From Eleginops maclovinus (taxonomy: Eukaryota; Chordata; Actinopteri; Perciformes; Eleginopidae), in assembly GCF_036324505.1 (NCBI RefSeq), contig NC_086363.1:5646655-5710654 (forward strand): a DNA stretch of 64,000 nt. Direction: 5' to 3'. Of this stretch, positions 36,783-53,300 are shown piece after piece; within the stretch, counting starts at the first letter, position 1; every line of letters begins with the position of its first letter. The notes beneath the pieces are model-generated. The model did no database searches. It was given only the letters and a program-made list of their open reading frames with translations, and had not been told where the DNA came from. Made by a program: the position numbers and the translations under genes.

Positions 36783-37182
36783 CATGTTGGTGCCCCTGGG
36801 CGGAGAGGCAGATCTGCAGGGGTATCTGGGGAAGTCACGATGAAACTCCGGAAAGGAACACTTCAATTCAAAGCCTTCACAGAACTGTGGAGGAGGTGGG
36901 ATCACGTTTTTCTCCTCTATATCCTGCCGTGGCGATGTCTCTACTTCCCGTGGATCGTCATTCCTCCTCACATTGCCGATGTCAGTCTCGAGATAGGTTT
37001 TCTTTGCCAGGTCAAGGGGAGTTTGATCTTCGTGGGTCTTCTTATGCTCGGGTAAAAAGCCCTGCTGTTGGGCCATTGAGCAGGGCAGCCGCTGTGTCGC
37101 CAAGTGGATCTCGCCTTCAGGCTGAGGTGGAGTTGTGGTGATGGAGCTGGAGGGAGAGAGGGGATTCCTAAATACCTTCAGG
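36783..37182 (-). CDS. begain: candidate 5' coding exon of begain (N-terminal extension)
   Basis: An ORF open from 37202 to 36783 ends at the strong donor 'AACATG|GTGAGT' in phase 0, which fits the phase-0 start of the microexon at 34398. A possible acceptor ('CCAAACAG|C') lies at 37183-37184. Otherwise the first Met in frame is at 37074-37076, giving 98 residues (MAQQQGFLPEHKKTHED and on) before the microexon. The content is hydrophilic with a PPPPQF stretch and 'CSFPEFHRDFPRYPC'. I do not recognise it in any protein I know. Just upstream, another donor-like site (GAAGCCAG|GTACGT, about 37230) could end a 5' UTR exon. Coding status rests on ORF length, donor quality and phase. Confidence 0.45.
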
Positions 37183-38551
37183 CTGTTTGGGTCAAACAAA
37201 CTTCATCCAGGAACAGTGTAAACGTACCTGGCTTCAATCTTTTCCTCTACTGTAGTTTGACACTATAGGTTTTGGTGTAGGTCAGTGCAGAGTCCCTCCC
37301 CTGACACAGCCCACCCCTCTCTGGCCAACCGTGCAGGTTGTTTAGGTGGCTGCCTCCGCCCTGCTCCGCCTGTGGAGGAGCTCTGCAATGAGGCCCTCTG
37401 GAAGGACATCTTGCACACGTCCCCTACCTGCTCAGTTTGAAACACTTCCTGGCTTTGGTTCTTGGATGGCTGGTTTTTTGAGGGCCGTGTCAGCTCCTCC
37501 AGCTGGCGTTTCTGCTTACAGCTCGTGAGGGGGCCCGAGATTTTTGAGCTATCTGGCTCAGCTTTGCTCTAACTTTAGGGAAGAGGATGCATTCTGTGCT
37601 GCTTGTCACATCAGTCAGCAAGAATCCATTCTGCACGGATGTGTTCTTTCTCTAATTGTTGCAACTGGCTGCTGATCCAAAGTCTATTGGAAAGTCCAAA
37701 GTTTTAAAGAATTCTACCCCAATCCTGTCTTATTAGTGTTCAATCCTGACCTAGAAGAGATCCTATTCATTTCACTCTAGGCTGAACAGATGGCATCCTT
37801 CTGTGCCAGAATAACCCCCTGCTATGTCAGACAAGGACATCCATGAGTTAAAATTTAATGCAGAGAACAACGGAGACACACTATTAGGTCAGTCTAACAA
37901 AACTATCACTCATCTCTGAATATTTGCCCACAAACACGATAATATCCTCTTGTGTTTCGACATTCTGAGGCCGAAGTCAAAGGCAGTGAAAATCACAGCT
38001 TCTCTGTTAATCTGCTGAAGCTTCAGGTTTGGGTTTAATGAGAGGGAGTTTTCGCACAATCGTGGCGAGTGTCTTCGCTATTTGACGGAGCTTACTCCAA
38101 GGGTGCTGTTCTTAATTAGACGGTCTATTGATAGCAGAGTAGGCAAGGCTTTTTCAGCTTTTTCCAGGTCAGCGGTCGGTCGCAGAAGAGCATTGATCCA
38201 ACGGAGCACATGGCAGCTGACACACAGACTAATGGACAGGCTTGTTGAGTAATGGATTACGATAATCATATCAATATCTCTCCTGAAACAGAACAGTGGT
38301 GCTCATAAAAGACCATTAGCATGTTGAAATGGAAAGAGACTTTCTAATGTAGAATAATGGCTCTCTCCCCCTTTATCCAGTTTTTATGATAAGCTAAGCT
38401 AATAGAGTATACTCTATAGTCTTTCCTTTATGCACATTAGGGACTAAGTGAGGTATTTCCAACCATTTTTACATGTTCTAATTGATAATACTCAAATATC
38501 TTTCTATTTTTCCCAAGCATGACCGTTTTGTTATTAAGAGACGTTGATTAT

Positions 38552-38575
38552 ATCATCATCATCATCATCATCATC
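38552..38575. repeat. (ATC)8 trinucleotide microsatellite
   Basis: 24 bp of perfect ATC repeat in the begain-nt5c1b spacer. Confidence 0.95.
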
Positions 38576-41464
38576 CATTAGTCAACGCGACTCCTAAGCT
38601 AATTGCCTCCTGGCTTATTAACCATACTTGATTTTGATCGTCTTGATCTAACTGAGAAAGCAATGTGAGAAAGGAGTGAATTTCTACAAATGTCTGTTTC
38701 TATTCCTTTAAATGACATACTTGCATTGAATATATTTGTTTGCATAAAGTATCAGTGATATATTTGTTAGCTCTATCTTGTCTTTAAGCAACTTTACGAT
38801 TCCCTTTACATAATAATATAGTACATATATGCTTTCAGTGACTACAAAAAGCTGGTGTTACAGTTCCTCACGTTGTGATGCCTCTGTACTGTCCCCTTAT
38901 TCCTCATTTAAACATTCCCTGGTGATGCATGCAATCTGTGCCATGAAGACAGCATTCACACACTAAAGTGTGTATTCATAAGAGCATACTGTAGCTCTAA
39001 TGTTCATCAATATTCAAGTGGTTGCATAACTGCATCGATAACACCTCCATTACTGTGCATGGGAGGAGTTCAAGAGATCAGGATTGACAAGTGAGTGGCA
39101 GCAGTTTGACAGAAAATAAAAGAGACTAGAGACATAGAGACTCTTTAATGTCAGTGCTCAATCTAAAGCATACGTTAAAAATGAATGCTCATACGAAATC
39201 TGAACTTGAAATGAAGACTTGTTAGTTTAGAATATGCGACAGGATGCAGTGTGTCTCCCTGAATATTCCACATACTGCACAGATGTATTAACTTTAATAT
39301 TCCAATTATGATCTAACTCAATGTCTGACTCAAAGAAGACCCTCAACTTGTCCTACATATAGTCGTACCCTTGAATGAAAGTGATAATATAGGTGGCTGT
39401 ACAGTGCATCTTGGCATGCAGGAGCCAGACTGTTCCGGTCCCCAGGGGGATCATTAGAGCCGCATCTGATATGTAGGGTTTTAGCCATGGCTAGGTGGCC
39501 TGCTTCGCGCATGCGTTCCTCCAGACTTGGGGCCCCCCCACACACCCTGCCTGCTGCTTCAGCCCAGCCACCTCACAGGACACCCAGGGGACCCCCCTGT
39601 CTGGTACCAGGGAGGAGCACAGTGCCTTCAGTACACAGACATATCTCTATATCATTTTCACGCCGCTTTTTCTTCAGGCGCTCTCCATTGTGCTGCCATT
39701 TCTCACCATTTCCAGACTTTCCAGACAGGCACAGGCTTCTTCCATGATGAATGTCTTTAATAATCTCTTTTCAATCTCAGGAGGAGGAGAGGGGTGGGAG
39801 CCAATTTAGAACTATCGCCCTGACAGCAGAGACCGTCAGCCCATGGCCGCCCAGAGGAAATGGTGCTGAAATGGATTCCTGCTACAAGCGCAGAGGTGGG
39901 GATAATTGGTGATGCTTGCTTGGTTCGTGGTTGCACTGCTGCTGTGTGGCTGGGCTGAGCCTCTGCAGGGGCCACAGTTTCTGCGCCCCATACTTAAGCC
40001 TGCAGAGCGGACTTAAAGCCACGGCTGACCAGCTCTGACCATAAAGAAGTACGGGGCCTCAAGCTGTTACTATGGCAGTGTGTTTGGCCTTCCTTTCTCC
40101 TGGAGGTCAGTTTTATGCTTCTCAAAGTGACAAAAGCCAGTTGAACGTGTTGCTATACCACAGCAAAAACAGCATCAGACTTATATTAAAGATAACAGTG
40201 ACAGAAAGCGGCCTGATGCCTTCAACACAGGGCAGATAAATCTACAGCGCAGGAACAAAAAGTAATTTTCCATCTTTTCCACAGAGCACCATTCAATGTT
40301 TTAAACTATAAACCAACAAAATGTGTCAGTAAATTAATGGCTTGTATGAGAGGACCAGAAGGCACGAAATAAAACTTCAAGGAACGTGTTATCAGCAGGA
40401 TCACTGCCTCTCTCCTGCTCAGCCTTTAAAGCAACTTGCAAAGCTGCGATTGATTTCAGATTGTTGGAAGCATTTTCGGAGAATCACTTAACCTGTCTCC
40501 ATCTTTAGGGCTGCATATTGGTTGTTCGGGTATGGGACTTACTAACTGCCTCATGTACATTAGCCGAGCCCTGTCAATAATAACTAACAGGTGCACATGT
40601 AAAAACTGGGATGTGGAAACAGCGTGTCATCAGATGCAGCATCAGTAATCCATCTCATGCAGAGACACTTGTCAATGCAGGCGGACCTGTGGGGTCGCTT
40701 TCAGAGGACCACACTGTGCAATCAAATGACAATGTGCTAAATTGAATAAGAGTCAGCTCATTCTGGAGGTGTAAAGATAGGTTTCCTGGGATCCCTGCTG
40801 AACACACAGTAAGGTCTGCACTAACATCAGTCAGAAAAAAATTACAGAAGCAAATAATGCATACCACAAGGGCGATGAGCATCTGTTTCAATCTGAAAGC
40901 CTGTTATCACAGACTAAACCAGTTTCATCTTTACAAAGCATCAACCAGCGGCTGTGCTGGATCAGTTCAAGAATATACACTCTCCTGTAGATTTGCAGCA
41001 TCTTAATCTATAGCTTTAATTCATGTGGGTTTGGAGTGGATGTACCCTGCATGATTTTTTCTATAAGGATGTGCTACTGGGGAGGGGACCAGCTGACCTC
41101 AATACATGTCATTATCATACCACAGTTTTCTGTCAACAGAGCCTGTCATATCCCTGTGTGTGCGCTCCACCAACTCAGTCAACCAGCAAATGGTGTCTGT
41201 AGCATCGTGCAGCAGATTCTCCGAGTTGTCATCACAGGTTTTGATGACAGAATTCATTGTAAAACAGATGAAAAAAAGTGTGCCACCTGCAGAAAACCCA
41301 AGAGACTCAACAAAGGAAAAGATCATAGCAGTAGCTTATCCGTGGTTTATGTAAAGAAAATCTGCAGACAATAAAACATTAACGCATAGATTGCCAAATT
41401 AAACTGTAAGATGTTCACTGTTGTACAACCATATTTAACGAAAACTAATCAATCTTATTAAATG

Positions 41465-41645
41465 ATATTGTAGGGCTATGGTTAGCATGCCAATATGCTC
41501 AATACTATGATGACGTTTGGCAGACTGTTAGCTTATTAGCATGCTAACATTAAACAAAAGCCCAGCTGGAAATGTTGTGTTTGTCTGCACTATATTTCAT
41601 GGCAATCCAAAAGTGAACAACCTACCATCCTATAAGCACCCAAGG
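41465..41645. repeat. 'gttagcatgctaac' interspersed fish repeat
   Basis: The text 'gttagcttattagcatgcta' followed by 'acattaaacaaaagcccagc' and 'atatttcatggcaatccaaa' is characteristic of a repeat common in perch-like fishes. Limits are approximate. Confidence 0.5.
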
Positions 41646-42133
41646 ATCAACAATAGATAAACATCCAGCTTTAGTTTATTAAATATATATCATCTCATGA
41701 TGTTTAATAAATGTTCTCAAGATATTCAGTATTCAGGCATCAAGGCATCCACACACCCAGCGTAATGTTGCCCTAAATAAATTACCTTTATTAAAAAAAA
41801 CCTAACTACGAGTTTCTGGCCACCAACCAAGTAAACATATTTATAGTAAATTGCTTGTCAAGAAGATAAATGCAGCAGCAGAGTATGAGAGTACTTTTTT
41901 CACACTTATTTTTCTGTAACTTTTCTCGTGGCACCCTCTCACACACACAGCAAAGACACAAAGAAAGGGTGCCAATTATAGTAACTGTGTGATGAGGTTT
42001 CTCATATTAAGCCCCATGCCACCTTTGCCTCTAATCCTTTGTTATTAATTATATCTTCAACAAGCCTACATAGTTCTTGTGGTGTCAGCACCGAGTATCC
42101 ATGGCAACAGCCAGTTGGTCCCAGATCTCAGGG

Positions 42134-42135
<2 letters not shown>

Positions 42136-42171
<36 letters not shown>
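42136..42171. repeat. (AC)18 microsatellite
   Basis: 36 bp of perfect AC repeat in the spacer between begain and nt5c1b. Confidence 0.96.
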
Positions 42172-42172
<1 letters not shown>

Positions 42173-43092
42173 GCAAAGACGCTCGACGGACAAGATGGAT
42201 AACTCAACTGTAGAACAAATTAATACAAAATAAATCCTGTCCCCCCTGAGTATCCAGTTTTAAGCCAGACAAGCGGCTTCTCCTCATGGTCTCGAGGAAG
42301 GCAGCAATATTTACTGCCGTTATTAGAGTGACCCAATTGAAAAAAGGGGAAAAATAAAAGCCTGTTGCTAAATCCAAACATTGCACCAAGTGAAATGGGA
42401 TTAAAAGAACAAGATAGTCACTACAACAGGTCCCTACTGTATACTCAGTAGGCCTAAGCAGTAGTGAATATTTAACTGAGGCACTATAAAATGTATCCAC
42501 ATTTCAAAGCAAATGTTGTACTTTAGACACCACTAAAGCTAGGTCTTACCTTGAAAATGTATTTAAATGATTTAAAAACATGAATGGATCTTATGATATA
42601 TAAATGACACATTCAGTAAAAATCTCTATATAGAATGTCTTAGTTCCCCCTTAATAGAAGTGGCTAAACATCCAATGCTACTTACACATCTATACTCAGA
42701 AGTACTTTTAATGCTTTTTGTACTTTTTTTTTTTTTAGATAAAACATACTTGTTTTACTTGGAAAGCTGATAAACGCCTTTTGTGGCCCAGAAGGAGCTC
42801 TGCACAAAACCAATTATCCAATTGTCTCAACTGATGTGAACGTCCGTTAGGAAGGAAGGCAACAGGTATAAAAGACAAACAAATATGGACGTGGGAAGTT
42901 GGAAAGAAGAACAGCTTACCAGTTCTCCTTATATAATATCCATGACAAGACAGCTGCAGTCTGGTACTCATCTCTGCTTGAAGCTAACTAGCGGCTACGG
43001 ACTATAAACAGTTGGCTACTAGCATAAATAGACTGTAATATGCTAGCATAACACGCGCGAACCTCCGAACTAACTGTTGGGGCCGTTGAGTT

Positions 43093-43110
43093 GCATTCTG
43101 GGTAATGTAG
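43093..43110. promoter_or_regulatory. ZNF143/THAP11-type motif in a GC-richer patch
   Basis: The plus strand reads GCATTCTGGGTAATGTAG. Its reverse complement CTACATTACCCAGAATGC is one base from the ACTACAATTCCCAGAATGC-type promoter element. No start codon or recognisable exon was found beside it, so it may be part of a repeat or an unrecognised promoter. Confidence 0.35.
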
Positions 43111-44554
43111 GCGGCAGGTTTTTGCATTACACGTTGTAGGGGCTGGTGAATTAGTTACAAAGCCTAGATTAAGTTGTTTACGTTTTTTTTGTAAAATTGA
43201 ATTGCCAGTATTTTAACAAGAAAGAAGATTTGTTTCTGCTGCATTTATTTAATCGATTGATTGCTGTATTTTTACACAGTACAGAATTCTTCTCACTATT
43301 ATTATTGTACAACCTTTTCACCCTGCTGCCCTCAGGGTGTGAGGCATGAACTCATCCTCCACACTCAAAACTGCACTTGTTGTTGCACAATTGTGTTGTA
43401 CAGTAAAAAAAATAAAAATGTGTACTTGTAAAGAATTTAGCTTTCTGTTTCAAACATAGACCTCTGTTTTAATAAATGGTAATCTGTACAACATAGAGTT
43501 GTTTTTTGAAATAAGTATTAAGAATACAATATCAAAATTATAATTCTACAAGCTTGGAAACGGCTTATTGCACAAAAAAATACTAATTCATTTTATCATC
43601 TTTTAAATTCTTAACAGAATTAATTAGAGGTCTCCACATGTTCTCAAAGGATGTTGTTAAGCCTTGAATACGTACAATCTAATAGAAGGCTGATATGTCT
43701 TATTCATGGATCCATGAGCTCTGTCTGTGAATATTTTTACCTAACAGGGCAACACATTTTTGGGAAGGGAAAGCTGCGGTCTCTAAATGCTTGTTCATAT
43801 TACTATAATGATGTTTCTCTTGATATAAAGCCCAACAGTAAAAGCTTAGGGTCCAGTTAAATGTGTTTTGACATTATTCTTGATTATAAGTCTTACCTTT
43901 TAATTTGATTTTATTTCTGTGTTATAAATTTAAACCTCAGGTATTATTAATAAATCTGGGAGCTCAGGATAGCTCATTAACTTCTAATTAGGTCTAATGT
44001 TAGCTCAGTAAAAGCAGAGTGATTTGCATTTATTCTTGCTGTGCTTTGCATTGATATTTCAGCCTCTGTAAGAAATGGGCCGAGTGGGAGCTCAGTTATT
44101 AAAAAAGGATTGAATAGTACCTCAAAGCATTGAACACTGTGTAAGATTTCATACTGTTTTTGTCTTTTGGGGGTTTCTATTTTCCTGAGATTTGTTTCAC
44201 AATTTGATGATTTCACTTTTAAGTATGCAAATACATTTTTATAGTGATGTTTTCAAAGAAGTTGCTCACCCTGGAACATCTCCCCAAAAAGTTCAACAGG
44301 AGCTCCCTCTTGTGGTTTCTTCCATTGTGTACATTTAAGATGAGTCTATTACCAGCAGCTGAGGTTTGATGTGAGTACAGATCTGCCCAAAGATAAGCTT
44401 CTAAGGTTTGACATCCGGTAGTTTACTTTCCAAGGGAAGTGACTCCCTGTCAAACACAAGGGTGTACTGCAGGGCAAACAATCACAAGCAGTGTTTAAAG
44501 CATCAAAATGGACAATTACAGCTAAACAGCACCATCTACTGCTGAGTTGTAGAA

Positions 44555-44935
44555 GTACAAAAAATACTCAGATACTTTATATAAGCAAAAGTATCATTTC
44601 AACAAAAACCTTAAAAGTGATGTGTTCAAAATGTAAAAGTAGACTTATTAATATTTTGAGGAACTACCAACCACTCCCAGACCTCTCAAATGTAATAAGC
44701 AGACCCAACTAGAAACTGCTTATTGTTAAAAATATAATACCTTACATGTATATCATAAGTTCAGCTTGTTTTTAATGCAAAATCTTGTTGATGTCACAGC
44801 AAGTTGAGAAACTAAGTGTTCCTGTGAAGTGAAGTAGCATACAGGCTTAAATGGACATACTTAAGTAAAGTAGAAGCACTCCGAATTCTACCTTCTTGAG
44901 TAAATGTTCTTATTTACTTTACTTCACTGACAAAG
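44555..44935. repeat. 'agtac' interspersed repeat, third copy
   Basis: Words 'caaaaaatactcagatactt', 'aaaagtagacttattaat' and 'cttaagtaaagtagaagcac' resemble the repeat copies at 14640-15600 and 25660-26060. Boundaries are approximate and the copy is diverged. Confidence 0.4.
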
Positions 44936-45777
44936 TCCAGTCACTGGGATTCATCCACATGCCTTTATTATACTTGCTGATAAAGTTAAAGGCACATTGA
45001 GGTATTAGTATAGAAAAAGGGAAACGGTGAAAACATCCTGTTATTGTGAACATGAATACAATCAATGGCATGATCTGGCACTGAGAAATGTAACCAGATA
45101 TGTTATGAACATTTACAAACAAGTGTAACTGTAGAAATCCTTGATGAGGTTTAGTTATTAGTATGAAATAGATCAAATGCCATCTGCAAACACACACAGT
45201 CAGTCAAGGGGTGGAGTTACAGTATGCTGCCTGGTATGTAGATACAGTATATAAGTGTCAACAACTCGTATAAAATGACAGTCAATGTTTGAGGAAAAAT
45301 CTAAACAGTGTATTTTATATTTGTGCGTCAAAATCAAAAACAGTAACAAAGAAAAAGTGATTTTGAAAGATCCAATGCAATAAAAACAACCATAAGGCAG
45401 ATGCATTATCTCACCCTGGTCTTACTGAATATACGGAGCAACAATATCCAAGGCTAAAATAGATCAAAATAAACTGAATGTAAATGAGAAAAAGTTATCT
45501 CAAAAGGTAAACAGGTACACAAACAGTATGGTTAAAAGGCTTCAATAGGTAAAAAAGCTGGTGTTTCTCTATCAAAACAGTATAAGTGAAGCAGTGTGTG
45601 GCACCTAGTGTAACTATTGGTAAAAATACATTCCCCTACTCATAGAAAATAACCAATCCCAAAGAAAACGGTGGAAAATATTTGATAAAATCCCAATAGG
45701 TAGGAAACTTTACAGAGAGCATTATCAGTTACCCAATCCTCCTTAATTGGGTACCTAACAGATCCTGAATGCAATCT

Positions 45778-45783
45778 TTTATT
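45778..45783 (-). terminator. candidate polyadenylation signal of nt5c1b
   Basis: AATAAA on the minus strand, 66 nt past the nt5c1b stop codon, which would imply a very short 3' UTR. More distal signals (for example TTTATT on plus near 44964) could also be used. Confidence 0.4.
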
Positions 45784-45848
45784 GGAGCAAATCTCTTCAT
45801 ATGCAGGGGGCAACGTAATGCATATCCAATATTCGAACCGTTTTTAGG

Positions 45849-49512
<3,664 letters not shown>

Positions 49513-50194
49513 TTTGATAAACCTTTACACGTCTTAAAAGCTAAACAAACTCAGAACTGTTGCGAGGCAGTCACAGTTCGTAAACTTTGCGGAAATGTTT
49601 TTTTTAAAAACATGGATGGGCGTGTCTCCAAGCGGTGACGTAGGCAGAGCTGTGCATCCCTCGTTTCTGATTGGCTGAAGGCCAACTAGAGCCTAGGTCC
49701 TATTAAGAAAATCTTATGCAGAATATCATTATATTTAAGGTAAATAAACTGTGTGCTTTGGGCTCAGTCAAAAACAGACAAGAGATACAAGGTTTGAATC
49801 ATGACATTCTGAATGGTTAACGTTTGCTAATATCAGTGATGTTTGTACAAAATGTTTGAATAAGAGAGATTATTTATTTTATTGTATCTGGGGGGGAAAA
49901 AATCAAAGATGCAAAACCCCTGGAAAGATGTTGTAAAATAAGTTTAGAAATGTTTTATATAAAAAAATGCAAAAAAAATGCAAATAAACAACTTAAAGCC
50001 TAGGTCTGTCATGTCAAGTTATTTAACTATTACTTGTTTTAAACATTTGCGTTTCTCACAGCTATTTTACTTGAACTGTAAATGTCTATCAATATTCTTT
50101 ATTTTCATTTTTTTTGTTTCCTCTGTTTCACCTGCCCAAAATCAAATTACATTCTTGGATTACTAAAGTTTTGTTGAATATTAGATTTTTACCA
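49513..50194. promoter_or_regulatory. divergent promoter region of nt5c1b and syt14
   Basis: The two start codons are 827 bp apart on opposite strands. Near nt5c1b lie a CRE-like TGACGTA (49636-49642) and an inverted CCAAT box (ATTGG at 49670-49674), both upstream of nt5c1b on its strand. The centre is AT-rich with an A-rich patch around 49890-49985. Whether the promoters share elements cannot be told from sequence. Confidence 0.5.
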
Positions 50195-50208
50195 TCTCTC
50201 TCTCTCTC

Positions 50209-50260
<52 letters not shown>
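50195..50260. repeat. compound (TC)n(AC)n microsatellite just upstream of syt14
   Basis: TC repeat (50195-50240, one interruption at 50221) runs straight into AC repeat (50242-50260), ending 80 bp before the syt14 start codon, so it lies in the core promoter or 5' UTR. Confidence 0.93.
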
Positions 50261-50261
<1 letters not shown>

Positions 50262-50339
50262 GTCCACCGGCAAATGAATGACCTCCCTCCTCCAGCACCC
50301 CCCCACCCCCACAGTTGGTAGCGTCCGGGACGGAGCATC

Positions 50340-53300
50340 ATGGCGATTGACGGTAAGAACTCGGTCTCAGGTGTCCTGCGGGACTCGTGTAAAACTTTGC
50401 CCATGGCATACTAAATACGTTGTGTGGGGGGAAAAATCACATGGTAGATTAGGAAAGCTGTCATTTTATATCCCGCTTCGTTTTTAAAATCACGCCGTGA
50501 TTACCGCAGTGCTCCGGAGCTGTGGCTGGGACAGCTAGCAGCATCACCCGCGCTGGTGCAGGAATGTTATGATCCCTTCATGGGATGCATGCCCTACGAG
50601 TGAAAGTGGACATATATAGTCCCTGCATTTTGTTTCACGTATGCGCAAAATATTCGATCAAAACATTACATTACAATATTTATGTTTGTCTTAAACCGAA
50701 AATCACAGCAGGCTGCTAAGCATCACCTGACAACAACTTTGTTTTGTAACCGTTAAAGATCTACATCACCTGGCGGATGAATATGGAACGTTAAAAAAGA
50801 ACGTTTGAGTTTGAAAACCTGCCGATAGATAACCGTTAATATTGTGGGTGCACCGTTCTCTGTATACACCAATGGGTTGTTGATATTACTACGATTCATG
50901 AGTGACGTGTACAACATGTGTACACAACGACGACAGGTCAGATGTCCCCTGTAGGTTTTATGTAAAGTGATGGGAACACATGACATTGAGCAGTGATAAA
51001 ATGATGCAGTCATTGCAGAGTACAGGCGCGTGCCTTGGTCCTGTCCTGTCATGAGCACTATTGTGTCACGTGCAGCCATGCGTGCAGCAGCAGTGTTTGT
51101 TGATACACCAGCAGAGAGAGAAAGAGGGGGTACGGCTTGATGAAGGCATATCAGCGGTGACTCACCAGTGGCACAGGGAATATAGGCTATCTCTGCAATT
51201 CATACACTCATGTAATCAATCTTATTATTCATACAGCAGTGGTTCGTACTTACAAATCAGAATACAGGCAGACTGGACAGTTTCTATATACTGTATCTAT
51301 GCAATCCAATGCAACTACTAGCTAATAATTCTACCTTTAAAAAGTTTATAAGTTGTCACTGTCTAGTTGGGACTTAGTTGGAAATGTGTCAATTAAGGGA
51401 TACGTTTTTTTTTTTTTAGGTCACAGTCAAGTGTTGTACTGGACTGCAATATGCTGAGTAGAGTTTACATACATGACAGGGTTACAGTAGTATACAACAC
51501 ATCTCATTTTAATGTAGACCAGTACAACATCTAACACCTCTATGACAGTGTGAACAACAAAATCTTATGAGACATACAAGTATACTTCATGACAGAGGCC
51601 TTGTTTTGGATAACATTAGACTTTATTAAACATTAAAATATTGATATCAGAGTTGTGTCTTAAATATCTCAAAACGAGAATCGTATTTCTTTAAAAATAT
51701 ATATTTATCTTGTAGACATACTATTCTTTCATATAACTATAGAAGTTTAATTTAAAATATGTATACACCTAATTAATTAAAGGGATATAAATAAGCTGTT
51801 CCTGCTTTATTCTCCACTGGTCCTTAGCTGAGAAACAGCTGAGCACCTCTGCTTTATACAACGGAAAAAGAAGGCAATCAAATAACTTTTCCTATTACAG
51901 TAAAAAGCCTTACTTTTAATCTGAAGACATCAGTGACCAATGTATTACTGATTGCTACATTTGGCCAGCTTTTTGTCTCTGCAAGAACAGCCAATAGAGA
52001 TATTCTGTCTCATTAAGTGAATTGATACTTGTTTGTGACAACCTCTGAGCTTCCTCTTTGCTCTGGCAGCGAAGCGTCACCTCAGACCATTTTCAGTATC
52101 CAATCCCCGAAGTAAGGAAATGACACAAAAAGTCTATTGATTGTTGGTTTAAATTAGGCCATATGAGCAGAGTTCGGGGGACATTAGTGCTGCACAATAT
52201 GAGAAAGAAAGAAAACATCCAAATTAAGATTAATACTTGGAATTAATTAAGACCGATGTTGGGTAGTTTTCAGTTCTGCCTTTCTGCTGTCTTCATGTAC
52301 ATTTAAAATACAACAAATTGGTTTTCCAATCAAAGACAAATAGAAGGAAATGATTTCTGATATTTTTTTATTGAACAAAAGGCATCAATAAAAAAGAAAG
52401 ATACTTCAAGGGAGGAATTCTGCTGTTACTCTGTTTGAATTCATTCAAATGAATCCCTGACACATTTTTGTAATTAAGAGCCACATTTATACAGCAGAGG
52501 TCTGCTTCTGCCTCACAGTAGATACCTGACTCATTAAATACTAAGGTGTTGAGCCGAGAGAGATAACGTGTGTGTGTGTGTGTGTGTGCGTGTGTGTCTG
52601 TGTGTTTAAGCTTTTGGGTGAGTGAGGGTGTGCGTCAGTATCCTTTATTAAGTTAAGCCTCAGGAGGATTGTGAAGGAATTTGTGATTTGAAAATAGTAA
52701 AACCTTAAAATATTTCCGGATAATGTGGAAGGAACATAGTAATTGGGGATAATTAGGTGAGATATGCATTTAAACTGTGGATGAAGACAGTGTTCAAACT
52801 AATGCAAGCATCGAGGTCACAGAGGACATGACCTCGCTTATTTTATTGTAAGACTTTACGGGGGCCCTGTTATGCTAATATTCAGGTTTCGTAATTGTAT
52901 TTTTTGCATCTACTGTGACATGTTTAAATACTTGAATGTTTAGAAAGTGCTACCTCTTTTCACCCTGTGTCTGAAACCAGAGCCCATCTGCTCTGATTGG
53001 TTAGCTGGCCCGGCTCTGTTGTGATTGGTCAACAGCTTGGAGATGTCCCTCCCCTTATCACGTACAATGTGTTGGAGCACTAGCCAACAGAAGCGCACTT
53101 TTTACATAGTGATGTCACTATGTCGCAGAACTAGTTTTAGATTTTAGTCTTTGCAAACCATATACATGCACACAAAGCTATACAACACATTACAGGAAAA
53201 GGAAAACCCTAATAACATAATAGGGCCCCTTTAAAGGGCAAGGGAGAATTATATATTATTCACACACATTTTGTGGAATGATTTCACCATTTCTGACTTT

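Larger units (their letters stand above)
37236..45777. other. gene-poor spacer between begain and nt5c1b
   Basis: About 8.5 kb without a supported gene. It holds an (ATC)8 run, an interspersed repeat near 41.5 kb, (AC)18, a GC-richer patch with a ZNF143-type motif near 43.1 kb, and an 'agtactca' repeat near 44.6 kb. A cluster of proline-rich plus-strand ORFs at 39487-39809 has no recognisable homology or splice context. Upstream non-coding exons of begain may lie here but could not be identified. Confidence 0.55.

Noticed and set aside
36731..37141. 136-aa plus-strand ORF opposite the candidate begain upstream exon
   Set aside because: No recognisable content and no matching splice sites on plus; the minus frame has a strong donor in the right phase. 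Its existence nevertheless lowers confidence in the minus-strand exon.
39487..39809. Overlapping proline-rich ORFs on plus
   Set aside because: Several frames are open at once, a sign of composition rather than coding; no family resemblance and no splice partners were found.
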